Source: JARKPK01 sp964631235 (GTDB lineage Bacteria; Planctomycetota; Planctomycetia; Pirellulales; Thermoguttaceae). Taken from it: a stretch of DNA of 64,000 nucleotides. The first letter of the stretch is position 1, and every line of letters begins with the position of its first letter. Where the stretch lies: the NCBI GenBank assembly GCA_964631235.1, contig CAZVZX010000004.1, forward strand, positions 114,646-178,645, written 5' to 3'. The notes beneath the pieces were generated by a model, which ran no database searches, was not told the origin of the DNA, and saw nothing but the letters and a program-made list of their open reading frames with translations. Positions 19,171-28,600 of this stretch are shown in pieces. The position numbers and the translations under genes were made by a program.

Positions 19171-19533
19171 ATGCCCAAGCGTCTTCTAATCACCGACGAT
19201 GCGATGATCATTCGCGCGATGATTCGCGACGCCGCGGCCGAGGCCGGCTGGGAGGTCGTCGGCGAAGCGACCAACGGAGGCGAAGCCGTCGAACTCTACC
19301 AATCGCTTAAACCCGACTTGGTCACCCTTGACTTGGTGATGCCCGAGTTCGATGGCTTGCATGCCCTTCGAGAAATCCGACGTATTGACGCCGAGGCGCG
19401 CGTCGTCATCGTTAGCGCTCTGAATCAGAAGGCAACCCTTCGCGAAGCACTGCGTCTTGGCGCGTGCGACTTTCTCGTGAAGCCGTTTGCCAAACCGCTG
19501 CTCGTCGAAACGATCAGCCGCGCGGTCGCCTGA
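19171..19533 (+). CDS. cheY: CheY-type response regulator, second copy
   Basis: This 120-residue single receiver domain has D9, D10, phospho-acceptor D54 in VTLDLVMPEFDG, S82 in VSALN (Thr in classical CheY) and K104 in LVKPF. LDLVMP and the DAMIIRAMI start make it closer to the Bacillus/Thermotoga CheY type than the copy at 11526. It is the last gene of the plus-strand che cluster and converges with an SDR gene 25 bp away. Confidence 0.9.
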   Translation: MPKRLLITDDAMIIRAMIRDAAAEAGWEVVGEATNGGEAVELYQSLKPDLVTLDLVMPEFDGLHALREIRRIDAEARVVIVSALNQKATLREALRLGACDFLVKPFAKPLLVETISRAVA

Positions 19534-19557
19534 ACGCCGCGCAGCCGCCGGCCGAGA

Positions 19558-20325
19558 TCAAAACACCCGGCACGTCGCCCCGCCATCGACGACGATCACC
19601 GTGCCGGTGATGTAACTGCCCGCCTCCGACGCAAGCAGCAACGCCGGTCCGGCCAATTCTTCCGGCCGCCCCCAACGCCCCAATGCCGTGCGCGCGCCCA
19701 GCGCCGCCTGTTGCTCCGGCGAAAGAATCGACATGGGCATCTCGGTGGCGAACGGCCCGGGCGCGAGGCAATTGACCGTGATTCCGTACGGGCCGAGGTC
19801 CAACGCGCTGGCTTTCGCCATGGCGATCAACCCCGCTTTCGTGGCCGAATAAGCGTTGCGGCCGGCCGTGCTCGCCAACGCCATGATCGACGAAATGTGG
19901 ATCACTCGTCCCCAGCGGCGCTGCTTCATGCCGGGCGCCAACGCCCGGGTCAATGCCATGCAACTGGTGAGATTCAATTCGACGAGCCGATCCCAATCGG
20001 CGTCGTTGATCTGGTCGATCGGCTGCGGGATGTTGAACCCTGCGTTGTTGATCAATATGTCGATCTTCCCTAGTTCGGCTTGTGCAACAGCGGCTAGGTC
20101 GGCAACGTCAGCGCGGCGCGTCATGTCGGTGGTGCGCCACAACACGCGACGGCCGGTCGCAGCGGCAATCGCTTCCGCCGCGGCACGCAACTCGTCTTCC
20201 TTTCGGCTGCACAGGAAGAGATCGGCGCCGGCCTCGGCCAAGGCCAGCGCCATCGCCTTGCCCAAGCCGCGGCTGCCGCCGGTAATCAATGCGGTGCGGC
20301 CCGAAAGATCGAACAGCTTCGACAT
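19558..20325 (-). CDS. SDR family NAD(P)-dependent oxidoreductase
   Basis: This 255-residue classical short-chain dehydrogenase has the cofactor loop TGGSRGLG (about 16-23), NNAG (about 91-94), the catalytic serine in HISS and the YSATK active-site pair. The C-terminal TGTVIVVDGGA is typical. The length and motifs fit FabG- or gluconate-5-dehydrogenase-like members, but the substrate cannot be read. The start at 20325 lies 15 bp after the leuB stop with a GGGAGAG site, so the two genes are probably co-transcribed. Confidence 0.88.
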   Translation of the reverse strand: MSKLFDLSGRTALITGGSRGLGKAMALALAEAGADLFLCSRKEDELRAAAEAIAAATGRRVLWRTTDMTRRADVADLAAVAQAELGKIDILINNAGFNIPQPIDQINDADWDRLVELNLTSCMALTRALAPGMKQRRWGRVIHISSIMALASTAGRNAYSATKAGLIAMAKASALDLGPYGITVNCLAPGPFATEMPMSILSPEQQAALGARTALGRWGRPEELAGPALLLASEAGSYITGTVIVVDGGATCRVF

Positions 20326-20340
20326 CGCCCGCTCTCCCGA

Positions 20341-21423
20341 TCAGCCGAGCGCCTCGCACACCAAATCGCCGACTTCCGTCGTGCTGTAGCCCATCTTCCC
20401 TGCCGCCTGACTCTTCATTTTCGTGCCGGTGACGGTCTGAATGGCCTTGAACACCCGTGCCGCGGCCTTCTCATATCCGCTTTGTTCGAGCAGCAGCGCG
20501 GCGGCGCCAATCGCTGCGATCGGGTTGATCATGTTCTTGCCGGTGTATTTCGGCGCGCTGCCGCCCATCGGCTCGAACATGCTGACACCGCCCGGGGTGG
20601 GATTGATATTGCCGCCGGCCGCCACGCCCATACCGCCCTGAAGGATGGCGGCCAAATCGGTGATGATGTCGCCGAACATGTTGGTCGTGACAATCACGTC
20701 GTAGTATTCGGGGTTCTTCACCATCCACATGCAGCAGGCATCGACGTGGTTGTAGTCTTTCTCCACGTCCGGGTACTCCTTGCCGACCTCCTGAAACGTC
20801 CGCCACCACAGGTCGTGGCCGTAGGTGAGCACGTTGGTCTTGGCAACCAGCGTCAATCGCTTTCGGCGATTGCGCTTTCGCGTGTATTCGAAGGCCCAGC
20901 GAATGCAGCGTTCGCAGCCCTTGCGGGTGTAAAGGGCGGTCTGCATGGCGACTTCGTCGGGCGTACCTTTGCGGAGAAACCCGCCCATCCCCACGTACAT
21001 GTCTTCCGTGTTCTCGCGGACAACGACGAAGTCGATGTCGTCGGGGCCCTTGCCCGCCAACGGCGTTTCGACGCCGGGATAGAGCTTCACGGGCCGAAGA
21101 TTGATGTATTGGTCGAGCCGGAATCGCAGCTCCAACAGAAGCCCTTTTTCGAGAATGCCCGGGGCCACGTCCGGGTGTCCCACCGCTCCCAGCAGAATCG
21201 CATCGAACGTCTTCAGTTCCTCAAAGACGGGTTCGGGAAGAATCTCGCCGGTTTTCAAATAGCGATCGCCGCCCAGATCGAAATCCTTCATCTCGTACGA
21301 GATACCCTCCAGCCGTCCGACCGCCTTGAGCACCTTGACCGCCTCGGCCGTCACCTCCGGCCCTGTGCCGTCTCCGCCGATGACCGCGATTCTCAACGCC
21401 TTGCCTTTTTTCGCTTCTGCCAT
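20341..21423 (-). CDS. leuB: 3-isopropylmalate dehydrogenase
   Basis: The 360-residue enzyme oxidises and decarboxylates 3-isopropylmalate in leucine synthesis with NAD. It shows IAVIGGDGTGPEV at the start, the substrate-binding LELRFRLDQYINLRPVKLY, VRENTEDMYVG, and the Asp-rich signature NMFGDIITDLAAILQGG followed by FEPMGGSAPKYTGKNMINP. Related isocitrate and tartrate dehydrogenases share the fold, but RFRLDQYINLRP supports the LeuB group. The ATG at 21423 was chosen because the upstream codon at 21441 adds only MGHRIT. No other leucine gene is in the window. Confidence 0.85.
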   Translation of the reverse strand: MAEAKKGKALRIAVIGGDGTGPEVTAEAVKVLKAVGRLEGISYEMKDFDLGGDRYLKTGEILPEPVFEELKTFDAILLGAVGHPDVAPGILEKGLLLELRFRLDQYINLRPVKLYPGVETPLAGKGPDDIDFVVVRENTEDMYVGMGGFLRKGTPDEVAMQTALYTRKGCERCIRWAFEYTRKRNRRKRLTLVAKTNVLTYGHDLWWRTFQEVGKEYPDVEKDYNHVDACCMWMVKNPEYYDVIVTTNMFGDIITDLAAILQGGMGVAAGGNINPTPGGVSMFEPMGGSAPKYTGKNMINPIAAIGAAALLLEQSGYEKAAARVFKAIQTVTGTKMKSQAAGKMGYSTTEVGDLVCEALG

Positions 21424-21814
21424 TGTTATTCGATGTCCCATCGATCAAAAGGAGTGACGGACGAAACACGGCCGGCCGACTGGATTCAGCGTGCCTGCGC
21501 GCAACGCTGCCCACGTCCGTTGCAACGCCACGGTGCCGGCTTATCCAAGCAGAAATCGCTCGGACCGGCAGTCCGATGGGCCGTGCTACGAAAACCAGTA
21601 TTGTACCCCGTTTCTCAGCGACGAGACAGGCGGGTGGGTCGGTAGTCCGTCCCCCAACGCAACCGACGGCCGAGCCGCGCCGTTGCAGGCGAGCCGCGGG
21701 AGCGGTATGCCTCGGCGCCCCATAACATCGGCAACCTGTTCGCCGGCGCAAACAACGGCAACAACGTTGGTTGCGGTTGCAAATGCCGCCTACCGGCAGA
21801 GGCCGCCCCATCGA
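21424..21814. other. intergenic region, no gene seen
   Basis: This 391 bp stretch upstream of leuB on the minus strand should contain the leuB promoter. The open frames look non-coding and no repeat copy was found. Confidence 0.45.
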
Positions 21815-23152
21815 TCAGACGGACTTCAAGTACTCTGCCGGGAACTTCCACGGTGCTCGATATTCGGGCACGGCGCGACGGGCAGCCACTTCATCGCCGA
21901 CGATGCTTTCTGTGGCCGGATCGAACCGAATCGATCGTCCCAAAACGTACGATAGGTTCCCCAAAACCAACGGGACATCGACCCGCACGTGATACTCGAC
22001 GCAGCAATCCGGCTCGACGCGCGACTTGATCGAGTCGAGCCATTGTCGTTCGTGGCCCGGCGACGGCGGAATCGACGGCTTGGGCGGCTCCATGCCGTCC
22101 ATCCGCGATCCCTCGGGAACGACCTTGAACATCCCGTAGTTGCAATACATCGTGCCGTTGACCCCGTGGAAATAGATTCCCAGCCGCCGTCGCGGTTGCG
22201 GCTCGCCGTGCAGGTCGAAGCCGTAGCTATTGACCAACGATTGCGACCACGTCATCGTCAGCTTCGGATACTGCCAAAGGATCTCCTGCACGTCGGGCAC
22301 GTCACCTTCGTCGTTGATGATGTAGCGGCCGCCGGAACAGGCGATCATTGTCGGGTAGCCAAGATCCAGGGCCCAAACCGGCAGGTCGATAATGTGCGGC
22401 GCCATGCCGGGAGTCCAACCGCCCGAATAGGCGAAGAAGGAACCATGATGAAACGAGCTGCGCGCCAGATTGGTGCAATACGGCCTCATCGGGGCCGGAC
22501 CGATCCAAAGCTCCCAGTCGAGATCGGACGGCACGGCCGGAGCCGCCTCGCGTCCCAGCCCTTCGATTCCCTGATTCTGCACGTTGAACGTGCGGACGCA
22601 GCCGATCGGCCCCAGTTGTCCGCTTCGCACCAATTCCACCACGCGGCGATAGTTCTCGCTGGCGTGAATTTGAGTGCCGACTTGGCTGATCCGCTTGTGC
22701 CGCCGCACGGCATTGCGCACCGCGAGGCTTTCGCCCAAGTGCAAGGTCATCGGCTTCTGAAGATAGATGTCCTTTCCGGCCTCGCACGCATCGACGGCCT
22801 GCCGGCAATGCCAATGCGGCGGAGTGGCGATGATCACCCCGTCAATGTTCTTCTGCTCGAGAAGTTTGCGGTAGTCGTGAAACTTCTCCGCCTTCGGGTA
22901 TTGTTTGGCCGTGTCATCAAGCCGCCCCTGCCATACATCGCACAGGGCGGCTACTTCGACGTCGGCCCCTTTGGCGCAATTGGCCAAGTTCGAGCGCCCC
23001 ATCCCGCCGCAGCCGATCAGTCCGATCCGCAATCGCTCGCTGGGCGGGGCCTCGCCCAGTCCAAGGGCAGCGGAATCGACCACCATCGGCGCCGCTACTG
23101 CCACCGCTCCCGCACTTAACGCCGCGCGCCGCGAAATCTTTGCCGTATTCAT
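21815..23152 (-). CDS. Tat-targeted Gfo/Idh/MocA family oxidoreductase
   Basis: The 445-residue product begins with a Tat-like signal (MNTAKISRRAALSAGAVAVAA). The Rossmann domain follows with RIGLIGCGGMGRSNL, and the family hallmark is seen in GKDIYLQKPMTLH (EKP-like, with Q for E). The C-terminal half contains SGGWTPGMAPHIIDLPVWAL with the conserved catalytic-region histidine. Members oxidise or isomerise sugars with tightly bound NAD(P). The ATG at 23152 has a GAAAGGATC site; the longer frame upstream is non-coding in composition. It is the last gene of the carbohydrate cluster, 76 bp after the related gene at 23229. Confidence 0.9.
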   Translation of the reverse strand: MNTAKISRRAALSAGAVAVAAPMVVDSAALGLGEAPPSERLRIGLIGCGGMGRSNLANCAKGADVEVAALCDVWQGRLDDTAKQYPKAEKFHDYRKLLEQKNIDGVIIATPPHWHCRQAVDACEAGKDIYLQKPMTLHLGESLAVRNAVRRHKRISQVGTQIHASENYRRVVELVRSGQLGPIGCVRTFNVQNQGIEGLGREAAPAVPSDLDWELWIGPAPMRPYCTNLARSSFHHGSFFAYSGGWTPGMAPHIIDLPVWALDLGYPTMIACSGGRYIINDEGDVPDVQEILWQYPKLTMTWSQSLVNSYGFDLHGEPQPRRRLGIYFHGVNGTMYCNYGMFKVVPEGSRMDGMEPPKPSIPPSPGHERQWLDSIKSRVEPDCCVEYHVRVDVPLVLGNLSYVLGRSIRFDPATESIVGDEVAARRAVPEYRAPWKFPAEYLKSV

Positions 23153-23228
23153 GGTCCGATCCTTTCGATAACTCGAAGCGAACTGTGCATCGAATCGAAT
23201 CGCGCGAGAAAACACCTTGAGAATGCCA

Positions 23229-24359
23229 CTATTTGCCGAGCAACGCTTGGGCCTCTTGTTCCGCCTTGGCCAACACGTCGGCGACGGACACGGGCTTGCC
23301 GCCTTGGCGTTTGCTTTCGTCGGCGGCCTCCATGAACGCATAAAGCTCTAGCGTTTCCTCCATGGCTACAGGCGGTTTGCCCGATTTGAAAAAACGAGCG
23401 ATCTCGACGACCAACGGTTTGTATCCCTCGTAATTGCCTGCCGGGGCAACGTCCTTCGTTCCGAAAACCAGTGCGCCGTACGTCGCCTTGCCATCGCGAA
23501 TGCCGCGAAACACCCCGATGCGGCCGTCGTTCCACAACCCAACCACCACATCGGTGCCCGCCGAATTCGTGCGCGTTACCGAGGTGCAGCCCGGCCCCAT
23601 CACCGTGTACAGCACTTCCACTCCGTGGATCCCGTACCAAAACAGATCGGGGTGATGCGGCTCAAGCGAACACGGACTCCAGGCATGGCACCCTTTAACG
23701 ACGCCAGCCGGCGATTCCCCGCGGCGCGCCGCCTGAAACCCGCTGCTGAACCGCAACGACGAACTCGAAAAGATCGGAACCCGGGCATCAGCCGCCAAGC
23801 GGGCAATGGCACAACAATCGCGCAACGAGCCGGCGAACGGTTTATCGACGAAAACCGGTTTCTTCGCCGCGATGACCGGCCGAACTTGCTCCAAATGGGG
23901 ACGACCGTCAACGCTTTCGAGCATCACCGCGTCAACACGGCTGAGCAACTCGTCGATCGAAGGGACGATCTCTATTCCCATCTCCCGGATTTTAGCCGTG
24001 TATCCCTCCAACCGATCTCGACTATACGCCACATCGGGACTTCCGCCGGGGAACGCGGCCGTCACCCGAACGCCGGCCAAGTCGCCCGTGTTGTTCTTCG
24101 CGTTGAGAATCTCGGTGAACGCCACTGCATGCGAAGTATCGAGACCGATGATCCCCACGCGAATCACCTTCTCGACCTCCGGCGGAGGCTCGGCCGCGCT
24201 CGCCCCATTCGCGGCGATCACGAAACCAATGCCTGTCGAGCAGAGCCACAAAGCAATAAGCCCCAACTGCATCACGGGCCTCCGCCCACTCGCATTGCCA
24301 CTCTGTGCTGAGGTGAGGCCGGTGAAATGAACTCGCCCTACTGGAAATGCAACGGTCAT
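23229..24359 (-). CDS. exported Gfo/Idh/MocA family oxidoreductase
   Basis: The 376-residue protein has a hydrophobic leader (LIALWLCSTGIGFVIAANGASA) after a short hydrophilic start, then VIRVGIIGLDTSHAVAF, in which the usual GxGxxG loop is altered to GLDTSH. KPVFVDKPFAGS corresponds to the EKP motif. PHHPDLFWYGIHGVEVLYTVMG carries the conserved His-containing segment. The altered nucleotide loop is typical of a planctomycete subgroup whose activity is unknown. The ATG at 24359 follows GGGGAGG. It lies 137 bp after the isomerase gene and 76 bp before the next oxidoreductase. Confidence 0.85.
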   Translation of the reverse strand: MTVAFPVGRVHFTGLTSAQSGNASGRRPVMQLGLIALWLCSTGIGFVIAANGASAAEPPPEVEKVIRVGIIGLDTSHAVAFTEILNAKNNTGDLAGVRVTAAFPGGSPDVAYSRDRLEGYTAKIREMGIEIVPSIDELLSRVDAVMLESVDGRPHLEQVRPVIAAKKPVFVDKPFAGSLRDCCAIARLAADARVPIFSSSSLRFSSGFQAARRGESPAGVVKGCHAWSPCSLEPHHPDLFWYGIHGVEVLYTVMGPGCTSVTRTNSAGTDVVVGLWNDGRIGVFRGIRDGKATYGALVFGTKDVAPAGNYEGYKPLVVEIARFFKSGKPPVAMEETLELYAFMEAADESKRQGGKPVSVADVLAKAEQEAQALLGK

Positions 24360-24496
24360 CAATGAAACCTCCCCGTAACGCGACTTCGTATTATTCTCGG
24401 CCGCCGATCCGCCGCTGGTTCGTCGGCGGCGGACCAAAAGGCGCCTTCCGCTTCACAACCGCGCCAACACCGGCTCAACGCAAACTCAGCACCGGC

Positions 24497-25459
24497 TCAC
24501 TGGCCGGCGATGATCGCATCCAAACGACGCCGGTGCTCCTCCATCGACAGATCGCCTCCCTCGATCGTCATCCAGCCCTTGTAGCCGATCGCATCGATCT
24601 CGCGCCGCACCAAGGGCCAATCGACGCTGCCATCGCGGATATTGACGAACTTCCCGCCCTTGCCGTCCGCGTTCAGTTTGAAGTCTTTCACGTGCAGCTT
24701 GACGATTTGGTCTCCCAACGCCCGCAACCACTCTTGCGGCGGAGCGTATTTCACATGGTTGCCGATGTCGAAGTAGGCCTTCACCCACCGGCTCTTGAAC
24801 ATTCGAACAAAATGGGCGAACACCGCAGGCTTAACCCACATGTTGTTCCACACATTCTCCAACGCGATGACCACACCCGCCTTCTCGGCCGCCGGAATGA
24901 GCAGTTCAACCGCCCGGCGAGAATCATCGACCGATTTGTTGTGAGCGGCGATATAGTCGGCATAGGGGCTATTGTCGCCCTTGACCACTCGGGAAAGGTG
25001 CCCGGTCTTCTCGTCGAATTCAATGTCGAAATCCCAGGCCTCGGGCGTTTTCATCCCGCCGATTCGACACGGGACCAGCAGCAAGGCATCGGCGCCCAAC
25101 GCGGCTGCATCGTTCAACGCCGCAGTCACGTCGCGGATGTCGGCGTCAAACGACTCCGCCTTATTGAAGTTCGCCCAACCGAACAGCACCGAGTGGATGC
25201 GTAGCCCCATCGCATCGGCGGCCGCCTTGGCTGCGGCGGCGTCGGCCGCCGAGGGCTTCCAATTGCGCCATTCCGACTCCATGCCATCGAAACCGGCGGC
25301 CTTCAGGCGCTCCAAGTATTCCTTTGTCGGCTTGCCGATCAACGCCCGCTTCAGCGTACTACCCTCGCTCGCTCGGCCGACGCCCGAGCAGCACCACGCC
25401 GCGGCGGCGGCACCGCCCAATCGCAACAGATCGCGACGATTCCAATAGCCAATGTTCAT
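24497..25459 (-). CDS. Tat-exported sugar phosphate isomerase/epimerase-like protein
   Basis: The 320-residue product has an RR-containing leader (NRRDLLRLGGAAAAAWCCSG), so Tat export is likely. The rest is a xylose isomerase-like TIM barrel: AAGFDGMESEW, LGADALLLVPCR, GVVIALENVWNN with the metal-binding glutamate, VKAYFDIGNHV with Asp and His ligands, VKLHVKDFK and WMTIEGGDLS. The relatives act as sugar or hydroxypyruvate isomerases or epimerases. The ATG at 25459 is used because the frame upstream is repetitive non-coding sequence. It fits a role in handling sugars released by the glycosidase encoded just upstream. Confidence 0.88.
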   Translation of the reverse strand: MNIGYWNRRDLLRLGGAAAAAWCCSGVGRASEGSTLKRALIGKPTKEYLERLKAAGFDGMESEWRNWKPSAADAAAAKAAADAMGLRIHSVLFGWANFNKAESFDADIRDVTAALNDAAALGADALLLVPCRIGGMKTPEAWDFDIEFDEKTGHLSRVVKGDNSPYADYIAAHNKSVDDSRRAVELLIPAAEKAGVVIALENVWNNMWVKPAVFAHFVRMFKSRWVKAYFDIGNHVKYAPPQEWLRALGDQIVKLHVKDFKLNADGKGGKFVNIRDGSVDWPLVRREIDAIGYKGWMTIEGGDLSMEEHRRRLDAIIAGQ

Positions 25460-25652
25460 CGTGTTTCTCCGTGTGAGTTGCCGACATACGCACTGACTGA
25501 AACCAACGCATGGCAAAGAAGACGACAATTCGAACGCCCGCGGCAGGGCGGCATCGGGCCGCACAGGGTAGGTCAGGGCAGGGCAGGGCGGGCAACGCCA
25601 GCTTAGCATGAGCCGACCGCCGTATTCTCCCCGAAAACCCGGACGCCCGCAA

Positions 25653-28600
25653 TCATTTTTCCGCTGTCTCAGCAAAATCGACCGCAACAGTCAATCGCTC
25701 GCCCGCCGCGATCGTAAGCGGCTCGGTGAAGCGAATTTTCAACCGGCCGTCCGCCAACTCGCTTCTACAGAGGATCTCGCGATTCGCCGCCGTTGCCGCA
25801 ACGCGCACTTCCTGCGACTTGACTTGCGGCTTCAACTCCAGTTCATTGAGCCGCAAGGTGCCGTAGCGAAGATCAATCACGATCAATGCTCGACCGTCCT
25901 TGACCTCTTGCTCGATCGTTCCCCAGCCCTCGGCCGTGACCAAGAACGACCGATGGTTCTCGGGCTGCCAAACGGGCCGAAACGCCAACACGCCGCGCGG
26001 ACCGTCAACAAACAATCCCTGGCACGCCAACAAGAGCGACCAAGAACTCATCGCGCGGGCATAGAACTTTCCGCACTCGTCGTCGCCGAAGGGATTGCCG
26101 CTATAGCCCCACGAAGCGTAGTCGCCGCCGGTCAGTCCACTGCGGCGCCGTCCATCGTAACGCACATGAACCGCATGAGCGGTGGTCAGGCCCTCGCGGA
26201 GCAGGTCGTTGCCGATCATCGCCGCGGCCGCGGCATATTCGAAGCCGGTCATCACCTCGTCGGCGTATTGCATGTGATCGGCCGGACGATCTCCCCGAGG
26301 CCAACAGATCATCTGCGTGCCGGGGTCTTCCGTCGCAACGAACACCCGCGGGGCCTGCCGGACGCCGCGAAAGTCGGCGCGGAAATTGTGCGCGAAAATC
26401 GCGCGCAATGCCGACTGCACGCGCGCCCGAGGATAGATGTCGCCCAAGTTCAACTGGTCGGCCCACCATTGCCCCAGCACCTGATCGATGTGGCAGCCTT
26501 GGCCGTAGTCTTGATAGGCCTGTCGCTCGGGAATCTGAATATAGTATTCGCCGTTGAACAACAGCCGATCTTGCGCGGCGCTGCCGCGAACAAAGATCGC
26601 CCGAAATCGCTCCGCCGCCGCGGCATCGTTTTCGAGTCGGGCCATCTCTTCCGCCGCGCGAAGCGCCGCCAGATAGAGGCTGCCCAACCACGAGCTATTG
26701 CCGCCCAAGTTGCCGTCGAGCGTGTTCCACTGCGGACCGGAAAGGCAGCCGTCTTCATCGCGGTCCCATTGCGCAATCACGAACTCCATCGCGCGGCGGA
26801 TCTTCGGCCAGTTCTCTTTCAACCACCGATCATCTTTGCTCAGTAGATGTTCCCGATACGAATTGAGCACGGCACCGCATTGACCATCGCAGGCCGGATG
26901 GCTCTTCGGTTGCCGATGCGGAATCGACCCGTTGGGTTCTTGGTGTCGGAACTCCTGCGCGCGCATCAGCCGAGCGATTTCAGGGAAAAGCCGGGCGTGC
27001 GCCTGTGCGTAGTGCCACACGTGATTGCAGTTCCCCGGGCAGCATCCCTTGGCGGGCGAACACCCCTCCCAGCCGCCGAAGTAGCCGTCGGCCGTCCAAA
27101 AACAAGTCGGCGTCCGCAGCACCGCCACCTGCGAACTGATCCGTTCGATGAGCCAATAGGGCAGCGTCGAGTCGCAAAGCGTGTCGCGGTACAGCACCGT
27201 TTCCCGAGTCAATCGCGGAAGGTCTTTTTCAACGTAGTCAGCCACCGCGGCGGCGTTGTCCCACCATTGGGAATACATCACGCCCCGTCCGCCCCAAAGG
27301 CCGCTACCCAACTGCTGTTCGGGAAAGTGCCAACAGAGCACGAAGGCGGTGGTTCGCTTCTCGCCCGGGCCGAGTTCAAAATCGGAGGCCACCGCACCGT
27401 TAAGCGTTTCGCCCGTTTTCGTCGGACCTGCGGCAACGGGCGCCGGCGATGCCGCATCTTGGGCCGATTCCCACCACTGCGCCAACGAATCCCAAGTCAC
27501 ATAACCGGCCAAAGCCCGAGCGCTGGGATCATGAACCGCCAACACCACGTCGCCCGGCTTGCGCGCCCTGTCGCCGTCATCTGCGATTGCGCCGCGCGCG
27601 CCGAGCGCTGCTCCCTTTGCCGCATCGGCAGCAGCGCCGCGCTCTGCCGCGTTGCCCGGCTCCGCCGCGGCCGAATTTGAAGCGAGGGCGGTCATGTGAA
27701 TCCGCGTTGATTGCCCCGTGCGCGCGGCGCGGTTGCAATTGCCCCCGTAGTCAGGATGCTTTTGTTCATCGATGGCGCCCGTGCCGCGGTAGCCCACGCA
27801 ATTCTGCTGCGAGGCCAACAGGCTGACGCGGATGGGCTGCGATGTCGGGTTTTCCACCTCGACGCGAAACACAGCGCACGGGATCGACGAGTCGCGCGTG
27901 TTCAAGGGAATCAACGGATTGAACGATTCCACCCGCACGCGAACCGGAAGTCCGTCGTCCACATATTCGTGGCAGCCGATCGGATAGATCCCGCGAAAAA
28001 CAACGCCTGCCATCGGGGCAAACGGACCAACGCGCACCGTTTGCAACGCACGCACAACGCCGCGGCCGTCTCCTCCGCCGGTACGAACGGCCAAAAAGCA
28101 ATGGGGGATTCGCTGCGGTTCATGATTGCCGAAGATCTGCCAACGGGCCAATTCACCGTTGCCGTTGATCTGAATACAGCCGGCGCCGATGCCGCCCAAC
28201 GGCATGCTGATCGCTTCGAGCGACGCACCGCGATACTCGGGCATCGTTCCTCGCTCGACCAACTGCGGCGCGGCGAGCATTGCCGCCTTTAGCGCGTCTC
28301 GACGCTTCTCCTCCGCCAAAAGTCTCTCTCGGCGCAGGCGTTCCTCTTCCGCCACGGCCTTTGCCAACGACTCGCGCCGCGGGCGTCCCAAGAGGGCGTC
28401 GGCCCGGTGGGCGATTTCCTCGGCCGAAAGCGCCCGACGGTAGATCGCAACTTCATCGATCGCGCCGGTGAACCACTCCTGTCCCTTCGCCGTGGAAGAA
28501 CCGAGCAGCAGCGGATGACCTTTTTGTGCGTAGTTGAACTTCTCGCCGGGCACATCGGGCGTCAGCAGCACCCCATCAAGATAAAGATGCATTTGCGGCT

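Noticed and set aside
24400..24450. A GC-rich hairpin (CCGCCG ... CGGCGG) between the isomerase and oxidoreductase genes, considered as a terminator.
   Set aside because: It has no T run on either strand and the genes look co-transcribed.
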